Below are positions 36,079-45,008 of a DNA stretch of 64,000 nt, in pieces. How positions within the stretch are numbered: the first letter of the stretch is position 1; every line of letters starts with the position of its first letter. The notes under the pieces were generated by a model. It did no database searches. It was given only the letters and a program-made list of their open reading frames with translations, and was not told the DNA's origin. The stretch comes from Sporosarcina sp. ACRSM (lineage in GTDB: Bacteria > Bacillota > Bacilli > Bacillales_A > Planococcaceae): positions 1 through 64,000 of the forward strand of contig NZ_JAKRNU010000014.1 in assembly GCF_022346545.1 (NCBI RefSeq), written 5' to 3'. Made by a program: the position numbers and the translations under genes.

Positions 36079-37257
36079 TTATCCCTCCGTTCTTAATCGT
36101 GCCGTTACAAATAGAGAAAGAACAGAAAAAGCGACAATGGCCACAACGACCCCGATCCAATCGAAGTGGTGATAAAATGTCCCGCTTGCAGTACCTCCGA
36201 TACTTCCACCTAAATAGTAGAAAAACAAATACAATGCAGCGGCTTGCGCCCGATCCCGTTTCCCCAATTCGCCGACCCAACTACTGGCGATGGAATGTCC
36301 GGCGAAAAAGCCGAAAGTAAAGATTGCGATTCCGATAATTTTAATCCATAGATTGAACTGTAAAGTGATGCAAACCCCGATGAGTAATATGAGGAGCGCT
36401 AACAATAAAATTTTCCGTTTGCCATGTAGGTCCGCTAACATCCCCATCCAAGTCGAACTGAATGTACCGACAATATAGACGATGAAAATAAATCCGACCA
36501 AGGTCTGGCTAAGTGAATAAGGCGGTTGAATAAGTTCGAAGCCGATGTAGTTATATAAAGAAACAAATCCGGCTTGCAATAAAAACCCGATTAAAAAAAG
36601 ATACGGAAGGCCGGGTGTTTTAAAAGGGCTTAATAATGTCGTTGTGAAGTGTTTAAGTTGTAATTTATGTGCCGTGAAGTGTGCTGAAGGAGGAAGGAAC
36701 AACCAGAAAATGATTGTGGCCAATAAACTGACGATCCCGATTCCCATTAAGGCAATATGCCAATTGAAGTAATCGGTTAAAAACCCATTGATAATACGAC
36801 CTGCCATTCCACCAACTGAATTTCCACTAATGTATAAGCCCATTGCGAAGCCTAAACTTTTTCGTTCAACCTCTTCACCTAAATAAGCCATTGCGACTGC
36901 TGGAAGCCCGGCTAACGTGATACCTTGCAATATACGACATAAAATCAACAAAGGGAAAGTAGGGGCGAATCCTGTTAAGATGGCCAGAAAGGCTGAGGCT
37001 ACTAAAGAAATCGCCATGATGTTTTTTCGGCCATATTGATCTGACAAAGAACCGATGAATAAAAGACTGATTGCCAACGTGATAGTCGTAGTTGTTAAAC
37101 TCAAACTGGCCATTGCGGGTGTTAGTTGGAATTCTTTTGCGATATCAGGAAGTAAAGGCTGAGTTCCCCAAAGTATGGCAAACGTGCAGAATCCACCGGC
37201 AAATAAAGCGAGGTTTACTTTTTTAAACTCGGTTGTGCCACGTTGAATATAGGTCAT
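36079..37257 (-). CDS. MFS transporter (YnfM/YybF-type)
   Basis: 392-residue major facilitator with 12 hydrophobic segments and the loop 2-3 motif GSLSDQYGRKNIM, plus GMLADLHGKRKIL in the second half. The first Met with a ribosome site (AAAGGAG) is 37257; the longer frame from 37374 has no such site and adds a non-membrane leader. The family comprises inner-membrane exporters of drugs or metabolites; the substrate cannot be told. Not linked to its neighbours in an operon. Confidence 0.88.
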   Translation of the reverse strand: MTYIQRGTTEFKKVNLALFAGGFCTFAILWGTQPLLPDIAKEFQLTPAMASLSLTTTTITLAISLLFIGSLSDQYGRKNIMAISLVASAFLAILTGFAPTFPLLILCRILQGITLAGLPAVAMAYLGEEVERKSLGFAMGLYISGNSVGGMAGRIINGFLTDYFNWHIALMGIGIVSLLATIIFWLFLPPSAHFTAHKLQLKHFTTTLLSPFKTPGLPYLFLIGFLLQAGFVSLYNYIGFELIQPPYSLSQTLVGFIFIVYIVGTFSSTWMGMLADLHGKRKILLLALLILLIGVCITLQFNLWIKIIGIAIFTFGFFAGHSIASSWVGELGKRDRAQAAALYLFFYYLGGSIGGTASGTFYHHFDWIGVVVAIVAFSVLSLFVTARLRTEG

Positions 37258-37481
37258 AGATGCAAATACTCCTTTGGTTGTTGATAAAAACTGAATTGAA
37301 TAACACTTATCATACGCTTCATTATACAGGACTTCCAATGGATAATTTGCATCAATGCCATGCTTTTGGAGCATGAATCAATTTTACATAGTTGCTGATG
37401 GAAACAAAGAATGGGCATCTACTTTGTCCATCCTTTTAAGAAACAAATGAATTCCTATTATATAATTTTAGAAATCTTTAC

Positions 37482-39242
37482 TCACAAAATGTTATACCTT
37501 CGAAGTTTATCATATAATGTGGATCTTGAGATTCCTAGTTTTTCCGCGGTTAGACTTTTATTTCCGTTTGTTTGTTCTAGCATTTTCGCAATGAGCTCAT
37601 ACTCATTCTCCTGTAATAAATTGCCTCTATACATATTTCCATATAATCGTTTCGTTTGTCTTTCTTTGAGTAAGCGATCGGGAAGATGTTCCCATTCAAT
37701 GCGGTCCTCGGCCAGTAAATAGCAGCGTTCCATTACATTTTCCAGTTCCCTAATATTGCCTGTCCAAGAATATGTTTGTAGCACGTTCATTATTTCCGGA
37801 GAAATAGAAGGAGCAGATTTATTTCTTTTTCGGGCAATTTTTTCAAGCATGTTATGGGCAAGTACATTTATATCCTCAGGTCTATCTCTAAGAGGGGGAA
37901 CAGTTAAGTGCAATACATTCAGTCTGTAAAACAAATCAAGGCGAAAGTTTCCATCGTTCACTTCCTGTTCCAAGTTACGATTTGTGGCTGCGATGACACG
38001 AAAATCAATAGGAATCTCGTCTGTTCCTCCGACTCTCATAATTGTTCTACTTTGGATAACGCGCAATAATTTTGCCTGTAGTTCGAGTGGCAACTCACCA
38101 ATCTCATCCAAAAAGACAGTACCTTCATTGGCAAGCTCGAATTTTCCAAGCTTCCCACCTTTACGTGCTCCGGTGAAGGCGCCTTCTACATAACCAAATA
38201 ATTCACTCTCGGCTAAATCACGCGGGATAGATGAACAATCAATTACAATGAATGGATTTTGCTTCCGGTTACTATGACTATGAATTGCTTGGGCTAAAAG
38301 TTCTTTTCCAGTTCCGCTTTCCCCTTCAATTAAAATACTAGACTCCGTTATTGCTGCAGCTTTAGACAGTTGAATCAAATTCTCCATTTTCTTGCTCGTA
38401 TATAAAATATCCGCAAACTGAAACAACCCTTTTTTACCGACATAATCTGCAACCATATTGCGCAGTGTTTTCATCTCCCGGAACGGGAAGATTGCACCTA
38501 CTAATCGTTTTCGATCGTCGATAATTGGAATAGCAGAAAGAATAAGATGACGTTGCATTTTACCTTTTGAAGAGATAAAGAACTCTTTGTCAATCCATCC
38601 TTTGCCTGTCTGAATTACGGAAAATAGTTGCTCGTGGAAATCTATCATCGTAGAAAGAGGTGTTCCTTCTACCTCACTAGGATCTTTAATGCCTAAAATT
38701 TTTGCGCCAAATGTGTTGAGGTACATCACTTCCCCGTATTGATTGATCGTAAAATAACCTTCTTTTACTACGTCTGAAATTTGTTGTTGATATTCACTTT
38801 TTAAAAATACATCTTCTGCCTTTCGTTGTGAAACAATTTTAAAGCTGAGCAACTTCGAAAGTAAGTTAAGGACTTGCAATAGGGATGAATGATCAGGTTC
38901 ATCAAAAGAACAGACGAGGTGATAGCACAGTTTTTCATTATAAAAAATAGGTGCTGAGTAGATAAATGTTTTAATTGGTCTATTGTGTTTCTTATGGAGT
39001 TTATATGACGGGTCTTGGTAGGACGTTGTCTGATGTTCCAATTGAAATTGGCGAATCCAATCCGAACATTGTTTTGGATTGAGAGTGAGTTTTCCAGCAG
39101 TGGAATTGAACATACAAACGAAAGAATAATCCGGTTTAAAGATATACATATCTGAAAGAAACTTGTCGAACCGTTGAAAATCCTCACACATCGTCTCCTG
39201 GAAGTTTGAAATTATATAATGATCCTGAATGGCTACCCCCAT
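37482..39242 (-). CDS. sigma-54-dependent transcriptional activator with PAS domain
   Basis: Enhancer-binding protein of 586 residues. It has an N-terminal sensor of unknown type (1-130), a PAS domain (about 155-255: GYFTINQYGEVMYLNTFGAKILGI), an AAA+ domain with Walker A GESGTGKE (307-314), the sigma-54 contact loop GAFTGA (354-359) and Walker B VFLDE (376-380), and a Fis-type helix-turn-helix at the end (AEKLGISRSTLYDKLRRY). It is divergent from the aromatic catabolic operon, whose leader carries a -24/-12 promoter, so that operon is its evident target. Confidence 0.95.
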   Translation of the reverse strand: MGVAIQDHYIISNFQETMCEDFQRFDKFLSDMYIFKPDYSFVCMFNSTAGKLTLNPKQCSDWIRQFQLEHQTTSYQDPSYKLHKKHNRPIKTFIYSAPIFYNEKLCYHLVCSFDEPDHSSLLQVLNLLSKLLSFKIVSQRKAEDVFLKSEYQQQISDVVKEGYFTINQYGEVMYLNTFGAKILGIKDPSEVEGTPLSTMIDFHEQLFSVIQTGKGWIDKEFFISSKGKMQRHLILSAIPIIDDRKRLVGAIFPFREMKTLRNMVADYVGKKGLFQFADILYTSKKMENLIQLSKAAAITESSILIEGESGTGKELLAQAIHSHSNRKQNPFIVIDCSSIPRDLAESELFGYVEGAFTGARKGGKLGKFELANEGTVFLDEIGELPLELQAKLLRVIQSRTIMRVGGTDEIPIDFRVIAATNRNLEQEVNDGNFRLDLFYRLNVLHLTVPPLRDRPEDINVLAHNMLEKIARKRNKSAPSISPEIMNVLQTYSWTGNIRELENVMERCYLLAEDRIEWEHLPDRLLKERQTKRLYGNMYRGNLLQENEYELIAKMLEQTNGNKSLTAEKLGISRSTLYDKLRRYNIL

Positions 39243-39319
39243 AGCGAATCTCCCCCTTTATCACACTCTAAACTACCCATCTATTAGAACAAAAGACTCT
39301 ATCAACTTCATTTCATTAT

Positions 39320-39348
39320 ATTATAGATTATTCAGTGTTTTTTGACAA
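39320..39348 (-). promoter_or_regulatory. sigma-A promoter of the sigma-54 activator gene
   Basis: On the minus strand -35 TTGTCA (39348-39343), 17-bp spacer and -10 TATAAT (39325-39320), about 80 bp before the start codon. Confidence 0.75.
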
Positions 39349-39390
39349 ACCGTCTTTTTATTGTACTGATTCAAGTCAATTTTAGATTTG

Positions 39391-39409
39391 TTGTGCGAAT
39401 TCCGTACAA
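39391..39409. promoter_or_regulatory. candidate upstream activator site
   Basis: TTGTGCGAATTCCGTACAA is a near-perfect 19-bp palindrome, about 100 bp upstream of the -24 element. This is the typical distance and form of an enhancer for a sigma-54 activator. Assignment is by position only. Confidence 0.55.
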
Positions 39410-39504
39410 TTTTCAATGTATCAGTAGATTGTCTACACAATAGGTGACATGCACAAAACTAGATAGAATCAACGTTTAAACAAAATTTTATAAATTTAAA
39501 TTAA

Positions 39505-39521
39505 TTGGCATGGATTGTGCA
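39505..39521 (+). promoter_or_regulatory. sigma-54 (-24/-12) promoter of the aromatic catabolic operon
   Basis: TTGGCATGGATTGTGCA has the invariant GG and GC dinucleotides exactly 10 bp apart and agrees with YTGGCACG-N4-TTGCW except for one change in each half. It lies about 100 bp upstream of the dioxygenase gene and opposite a sigma-54 activator gene. Confidence 0.85.
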
Positions 39522-39620
39522 TTTAATAAAAGGTGAAGGGAGGAAGGGAAAAAGAAGTAGTCGCGAAAATACCACTTCGCCTCATCATAATAAAATTAAA
39601 ATTTTCGGGGGTAGGACAAA

Positions 39621-40559
39621 TTGACAAAACGTAATCATTTTATTTCTCAATTGGCTCATGTGGAAATTTACACACCTAATTTGGAGGAAACAGTAAGGTT
39701 CTATACAGAAACGATTGGACTGCTCGAATCGGAAAGACAGGGAAAATCAGTCTATCTTCGCGCGTGGGGAGAGTTTTTTCACCATAGTTTAAAGATTACC
39801 GAGGCTCCTGAAAAAGGTCTTGGTCATATTGGATGGCGTGCCCAAAGCGAAGATGACCTGCTTGAAGCAGTGCGTTTTATTGAAGCAATGGGTTGCGGTG
39901 AAGGGTGGATTGAAGGAGATCTAGGGCATGGCAGAGCATATCGTTTTCGTTCTCCAGATGGTCATTTAGAAGAGATTTTCTGGGAAGTAGAAAAAATAAT
40001 AGTTCCAAAAGATTTGAAAAGTCGTTGGAGAAGCCGACCGCACAAACAGCCAGGGCATGGTTTTTCTACTAGACGTCTAGACCATGTGACACTTTGGACA
40101 AGCGATGTTAAACGTCACCGTGAATTTTATCAAAAGTTAGGTTTTAAACATAATGAAATGATTTTACTTGATGAACCAGTGAGTACAGAAGTTGGTGGTC
40201 TTTTGGCGGTTACGAGTCTTTCGCATGAAGTCGCTTTGTTTAGTCTTCCGCCAAACCATCCAAATGAGAGTAATTTAAACCATGTTTGTTACGCCGTCGA
40301 AAATCGTGAACAAGTGTTGGATGCAGCTGATTTTATTAAAGAACATGGGTATCACTTGGAGATGAGACCTTCCAAGCATGCGGTTGCGGAAGCCTTTTAT
40401 TTGTATGCCATTGATCCGGGAGGGAATCGTTTGGAAATTTATTCGGGATCGCCACTCTATTTTGCACCAGATTACGGACCGATTGAGTGGAGAGTTTCGG
40501 AAAATCCGAATGATGCTTGGTCCAATGAAAATATTTTAGTTGGTAATATGCCGAGGTGA
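39621..40559 (+). CDS. extradiol (catechol 2,3-dioxygenase-type) ring-cleavage dioxygenase
   Basis: Type I extradiol dioxygenase of two VOC modules (residues 8-130 and 150-280). The Fe(II) ligands are seen as His154 in RLDHVTL, His near 220 in NLNHVCYAV and Glu near 271 in NRLEIYSG, all in the catalytic C-terminal module. The length of 312 is typical. It should cleave a catechol-like intermediate next to the two hydroxyls. It is the first gene of the sigma-54-driven cluster; the TTG start at 39621 follows a GGGGGTAGG site. Confidence 0.92.
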   Translation: MTKRNHFISQLAHVEIYTPNLEETVRFYTETIGLLESERQGKSVYLRAWGEFFHHSLKITEAPEKGLGHIGWRAQSEDDLLEAVRFIEAMGCGEGWIEGDLGHGRAYRFRSPDGHLEEIFWEVEKIIVPKDLKSRWRSRPHKQPGHGFSTRRLDHVTLWTSDVKRHREFYQKLGFKHNEMILLDEPVSTEVGGLLAVTSLSHEVALFSLPPNHPNESNLNHVCYAVENREQVLDAADFIKEHGYHLEMRPSKHAVAEAFYLYAIDPGGNRLEIYSGSPLYFAPDYGPIEWRVSENPNDAWSNENILVGNMPR

Positions 40560-40630
40560 ATTTGGACGTATTCATTAGCGTTAGCCAGATAATAGTTACT
40601 TTGAAATTGACATAGATCGGAGAGAGACAA

Positions 40631-41737
40631 TTGTTCCATTATTTTAATGATAACTACATGTGGTCCTATCAAGTCGTACGAATTATGAGCCAAGCGCATT
40701 TTGGCGGTGGGGAAGTTAATGAGATTTTAGAGACAGCCAGTCGGATCAAAGTGGGTGATTATGAAAGCTTTTATGAAGAGTGGTTGAGAACGGGGAGTCG
40801 GAGTTTAGCAGCTGCTGGAGAAGCACTTGATCAAGAAAAGATTGAAACTGCTCGATCTGCATATCTGCGGGCTTCCAATTATATACGAACTGCGGAGTTT
40901 TTCTTGCAACCGGATGATCCAAGATTAGTAGAAACCTATTTAAAAGGGGTTAACGCGTTTAGAACAGGAGCAGACATGCTAGATAACCCACCGCAAACGA
41001 TTCAAATTCCGTTTGAAGACTCTCATTTGCCAGGATACTTCTTTCCAGCTCCTGGAGTAAAAGAGGGACCCGCAGTCATTATGTTCGGCGGTCTGGATTC
41101 TACAGCTGAAGAATTGTACTACGGTCATGCCCAACTGTTGAATGAACGAGGGATTTCATTTGTGGCTGTGGACGGACCAGGTCAGGGTGGAGCGCTGCGC
41201 TTAAATAACATCCATTCCCGTTTCGATTATGAGGTTGCTGGCACTGCAGCATACGAATGGGTGATTAAAAATCTTGATGTAGACTCAGCTCGAATTGGAA
41301 TTATGGCCATTTCGATGGGGGGATATATGGCTGCGAGAATGGCAGCTTTTGAGCCACGTTTTAAAGCTTGTGCAATCTGGGGAGCGGTTTATGATTATAA
41401 TTCTGTCTGGGCTAGGCGTCCGGATAATCATCCCCTGGCAAGAATACTTCAGCATGTCATCGGAGCGGAAAGTATGGACGTGGCACGAGAAAAGTTAAAC
41501 AGCTTTAATTTACGAGGAGTCGCCGAGAAAATCAGCATGCCGACCTATATTATTCATGGTGAAGATGACCGACAAGTTTCGATAGAAAATGCTTATCACA
41601 CCTATAACGACCTAACATGTCCAAGATGGCTAAAAATTGTTCCGACGAGCCGTTCTGGATCGGCGCACTGCCAAGTCGATAATATCACTGAAGCCTATTC
41701 GCTACTTGACTGGCTGAAAGAACAATTGAGCAAGTAA
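40631..41737 (+). CDS. alpha/beta hydrolase of the 2,6-dihydroxypseudooxynicotine hydrolase / FrsA-like family
   Basis: 368-residue hydrolase with a helical N-terminal cap and a C-terminal alpha/beta domain. The nucleophile is Ser near 228 in MAISMGGYMAARMAAF, the acid Asp in HGEDDRQVS and the His in SAHCQVDN. Its size and domain order match the C-C bond hydrolase of nicotine breakdown in Arthrobacter, so it may split the ring-fission product made by the dioxygenase encoded just upstream. TTG 40631 is taken as start, with CGGAGAGAG just before it. Confidence 0.85.
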   Translation: MFHYFNDNYMWSYQVVRIMSQAHFGGGEVNEILETASRIKVGDYESFYEEWLRTGSRSLAAAGEALDQEKIETARSAYLRASNYIRTAEFFLQPDDPRLVETYLKGVNAFRTGADMLDNPPQTIQIPFEDSHLPGYFFPAPGVKEGPAVIMFGGLDSTAEELYYGHAQLLNERGISFVAVDGPGQGGALRLNNIHSRFDYEVAGTAAYEWVIKNLDVDSARIGIMAISMGGYMAARMAAFEPRFKACAIWGAVYDYNSVWARRPDNHPLARILQHVIGAESMDVAREKLNSFNLRGVAEKISMPTYIIHGEDDRQVSIENAYHTYNDLTCPRWLKIVPTSRSGSAHCQVDNITEAYSLLDWLKEQLSK

Positions 41738-41828
41738 GGTAAAGCGCTTATTCAAAAGATGAAGAGGCCTCACCAATGGCTTCTTCACCTAAGGCTTAGA
41801 TGAATTCATAAAAAAATGGGGGATTCAG

Positions 41829-43001
41829 ATGATAAACCATGTTCGAAAAGTATTGATTGTCGGTGGGGGAATTGGCGGATTATCCGCAGGCATCGCCCTG
41901 CGTAAAATTAGTATTGAAGTAGAAATTGCAGAAATTCAAAAGGAATGGAACGTTTACGGTGTAGGTATTATCCAGCCAGCCAATGCACTAAGGGCTTTAG
42001 ATAATCTTGGTGTACTGGAGGCGTGTTTGCAACATGGATTTTCCTACCCAGGATTTTCATATCACACAGGACAAGGTCATAAATTCGCCAAACCAGAATC
42101 ACCAAGGATAGAAGGATATCCGGGGGTGAACGGTCTTTCCCGTCGGAAACTACACAACATTCTTCTCGACGCTGCTACTATAGCAGGTACAGAAATCCGG
42201 ATGGGGATTACTGTGCAAACCATTGAGAATAAGGATGATCATGTATTTGTTGAGTTTACGGATGGGACATCGGCAATGTACGATTTGGTGATCGGAGCAG
42301 ATGGTACAAATTCCAGGGTCCGTGATTTATTGTTTGGAGAAGTGAATCAGGAGTATGTTGGGCAAGCAGTTTGGAGGTATACGTTACCGCGTCCCGAGGA
42401 GGTCAATACGGGCATCTTTTACTTTGGTCAAAAAGGAAAGGCCGGATTGGTCCCGATGTCCAAAGAGGAGATGTACCTTCTTTTAACGACCCACGAACTG
42501 GATAATCCAAAAATGCCGGTGGATCAACTGGATCAATTATTAAGGGAAAGATTGCAGGAATTTGGAGGAATTATTGCACAAGTTCGCAATCAAATTACAG
42601 ATGCTTCCTCAGTGGTTTACCGTCCAATATTCAGCTATCTGATGAGGGCTCCTTGGCATCGTGGACGAGTTATCCTTATTGGAGATGCCGCTCATAGTAC
42701 GACACCACATCTTGGACAGGGTGCTTCCTTGGCGATTGAAGATGCTGTTGTTTTGGCTGAACTCCTTGAGCAAGGAGACGATATCCAACAAAATTTAAGC
42801 GCTTTCACAGAGCGGCGTTTTGAACGATGCCGAATAGTCGTAGACAATTCGCGGCAGTTAGTTCAGTGGGAATTAATGGAGTGGGAAGGTCGAATGCCAA
42901 AAGACGTAAATATTGCGGAGTTTACAAAAAATACGTTAGTTAAAATGAACGAACCGATTTTGCAGCCGCATATACATCTGGAAAGGAGAGTTGGTCTTTG
43001 A
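41829..43001 (+). CDS. class A FAD-dependent aromatic hydroxylase
   Basis: Single-component NAD(P)H-dependent flavoprotein monooxygenase of 390 residues. The FAD motif GGGIGGLS is at residues 11-18, the DG motif GADGTNSRVRD near 156 and the GD motif LIGDAAHSTTPHLGQG near 284. Relatives include salicylate, 6-hydroxynicotinate and 2,6-dihydroxypyridine hydroxylases. It probably prepares the diol that the extradiol dioxygenase cleaves. The 3' end overlaps the next gene by 4 bp. Confidence 0.9.
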   Translation: MINHVRKVLIVGGGIGGLSAGIALRKISIEVEIAEIQKEWNVYGVGIIQPANALRALDNLGVLEACLQHGFSYPGFSYHTGQGHKFAKPESPRIEGYPGVNGLSRRKLHNILLDAATIAGTEIRMGITVQTIENKDDHVFVEFTDGTSAMYDLVIGADGTNSRVRDLLFGEVNQEYVGQAVWRYTLPRPEEVNTGIFYFGQKGKAGLVPMSKEEMYLLLTTHELDNPKMPVDQLDQLLRERLQEFGGIIAQVRNQITDASSVVYRPIFSYLMRAPWHRGRVILIGDAAHSTTPHLGQGASLAIEDAVVLAELLEQGDDIQQNLSAFTERRFERCRIVVDNSRQLVQWELMEWEGRMPKDVNIAEFTKNTLVKMNEPILQPHIHLERRVGL

Positions 43002-43900
43002 AATTTACAACCTTTTTAGATCCAGAAGGTAAGCTATGTGCTGGGTGGGTAAGCGGAGATGGAGTTGTAGATATGAATTTGGTGAGCGAGGGGAGCTTAC
43101 CAGGAAGTATAAGGGAACTGATTGAAAAATTTGAGGAATATGAGCAAATTATTCAAAGGTATAAAAATGAAAGTCCTACTTATTTAAAAAAGGATATTAC
43201 ACGAATTGCTCCGTTGCCTAACCCTAGCAGTTTCCGTGACTTTGTAGCTTTTGAAACCCATGTTAAAAATGCAACTGCAAGATCAGGAGATCCGATGGCG
43301 CAGGAATGGTACGAGATGCCAATTTTTTATTTCTCAAATCACCATGTGATGAAAGGACCCGATGAACAAATTCCTCGTCCACAGCAATGTGTGAAGTTGG
43401 ACTATGAATTGGAAATGGCTTGTGTGATCGGGAAGAAAGGTGAAAATATAAAAGCGGATGAAGCTGAAGATTATATTTTCGGCTATACGATATTAAATGA
43501 TTGGTCCGCCCGTGATTTTCAGGCAAAGGAAATGAAGGTGCATTTAGGACCCGCAAAAGGAAAGGATTTTGCGACATCCATTGGACCGTATCTCGTAACG
43601 AAAGAAGAGTTAGTAGCTTATCGACAAGGGGACAAGTTTAATCTTGAAATGACCGCGACTGTCAATGGAAAAGTCTTATCAAGAGGGAATTTTAAAGACA
43701 TTTATTACAGTTTCGGCCAGATGATTGAACGGGCATCAGAAGGTGTCACTCTTTTTCCGGGAGATATTATTGGTTCAGGCACAGTTGGTTTTGGATGTAT
43801 TTTGGAGTTAGGTACCGATATTCACAGATGGCTTGAGCCTGGTGACGAAGTGGAATTAGAAATTAGGGGCTTAGGACAGTTACGCAATAAGGTTGTATAG
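42998..43900 (+). CDS. fumarylacetoacetate hydrolase family protein
   Basis: 300-residue FAH-fold enzyme. The metal-binding Glu pair is in LDYELEMACVIGK, Asp follows in LNDWSARDFQ, and SIGPYLVT and GSGTVGFGC are typical of the family. Members hydrolyse or hydrate diketo or 2-oxo-pentenoate intermediates after meta cleavage. The TTG start overlaps the hydroxylase stop codon (TTGA) with GGAAAGGAGAG upstream. Confidence 0.9.
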   Translation: MKFTTFLDPEGKLCAGWVSGDGVVDMNLVSEGSLPGSIRELIEKFEEYEQIIQRYKNESPTYLKKDITRIAPLPNPSSFRDFVAFETHVKNATARSGDPMAQEWYEMPIFYFSNHHVMKGPDEQIPRPQQCVKLDYELEMACVIGKKGENIKADEAEDYIFGYTILNDWSARDFQAKEMKVHLGPAKGKDFATSIGPYLVTKEELVAYRQGDKFNLEMTATVNGKVLSRGNFKDIYYSFGQMIERASEGVTLFPGDIIGSGTVGFGCILELGTDIHRWLEPGDEVELEIRGLGQLRNKVV

Positions 43901-43917
43901 AGAGGGGTTCAATTAAA

Positions 43918-44685
43918 GTGGAGAAAAAAAAGCCGAGAATTATCGATTTAAGCGTTGCAATAGAAGAAGATTTAAAAGATCCCCTGCCGTTTGGAATCCG
44001 TTATGAATCACATGAGGAAGGTGCCCAATTGGGTGCAAAGCTATTTGGGGTATTGCCGGAAGACTTTCCGGAAGGAAAAGGATTGGCTGGTGAACAGTTG
44101 ACATTAACAGGGCATGCCGGCACACACGTGGATGCACCTTGGCATTATTGGCCAACTTCAGAAGGAAAGCCGGCAAGAACAATTGATGAAATGCCATTGG
44201 ACTGGTTTTTTAATGATGGGGTCGTTTTGGATTTTACTGATAAACCCCCTGCTTATGAAGTGTCAATAAAAGATTTGCAGCAAAAATTATTGGAAATTAA
44301 TTATACATTGAAGCCGTATGACATTGTTATGATTCGCAGCGATGCTGATAAGAAAAGATATGAAAAGAATTATGCTGATATTCATGTCGGAGTATCTGCA
44401 GAGGCTACTTTTTGGTTGATTGAGCAGGGAATAAAGGTAATGGGAACGGATGGCTGGGGATGGGATACTCCTTTGAAAGTACAGGCAGCCGACTTTGCAA
44501 ATAATCCACGTCCCGATGTTTTATGGGCTGCCCACTATGTTGGGAAGGAAAAGGAATATTGCCAAATAGAGAAACTGGCAAATTTAGATCAGCTTCCTCC
44601 ATTCGGATTTAAGGTGTCTGTCTTCCCGGTCAAAATTAAAGGTGGCAGCGGAGGCTGGACACGGGCTGTTGCAATTGTGAATTGA
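43918..44685 (+). CDS. cyclase family protein (kynurenine formamidase-like metal hydrolase)
   Basis: 255 residues of the Cyclase Pfam family with the metal motif HAGTHVDAPWH near residue 65 and the distal GVSAEATFWLIEQGIKVMGTDGWG region. The family includes kynurenine formamidase and isatin hydrolase, which open or hydrolyse amide or ester bonds of aromatic breakdown products. GTG start, 17 bp after the FAH gene. It is the last gene before an intergenic repeat. Confidence 0.88.
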   Translation: MEKKKPRIIDLSVAIEEDLKDPLPFGIRYESHEEGAQLGAKLFGVLPEDFPEGKGLAGEQLTLTGHAGTHVDAPWHYWPTSEGKPARTIDEMPLDWFFNDGVVLDFTDKPPAYEVSIKDLQQKLLEINYTLKPYDIVMIRSDADKKRYEKNYADIHVGVSAEATFWLIEQGIKVMGTDGWGWDTPLKVQAADFANNPRPDVLWAAHYVGKEKEYCQIEKLANLDQLPPFGFKVSVFPVKIKGGSGGWTRAVAIVN

Positions 44686-44756
44686 CAAGTTTTTATACAA
44701 TTGTTGGATCGATAGCGTCAAGCTGATTCGAGGAGGAATTCTATATCAGAATCAAT

Positions 44757-44980
44757 TGTGCTCGGCGTAATTGCGTCCAGGCTTTGAATTGCTGTATTTC
44801 TGTATTTTCACAGAAATTAAGGCACTTTCAGAACGTGGCGACCTTAGCCTGAGTTCCTCTAATCAGCAAAGCTTTTGTACTGAAAGCGAAGCGTCAGCTA
44901 CAGGGGGGGGACTCCCTCTGATTGAAATGCATTCTGGCATTCATCCCGCTACTTGTAGAAGTGGGGGACTTCTGCTGAAT
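44757..44980 (+). repeat. dispersed intergenic repeat, copy C
   Basis: Contains CTCGGCGTAATTGCGTCCAG near 44762-44781 (as in copy B, reverse strand) and a TATTTCTG...CAGAAATTAAGGCACTTTC core (as in copy A). It ends with a hairpin block at 44938-44979 that has GCTACTTGTAGAAG and an ACTTCTGCTGAA end (as in copy B). It is thus a mosaic linking the three copies. It lies inside the aromatic cluster, between the cyclase and the MFS gene. No frame fits a protein. Confidence 0.65.
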
Positions 44981-45008
44981 CAAGTTAAAATAAGAGGGGA
45001 GAAATAAT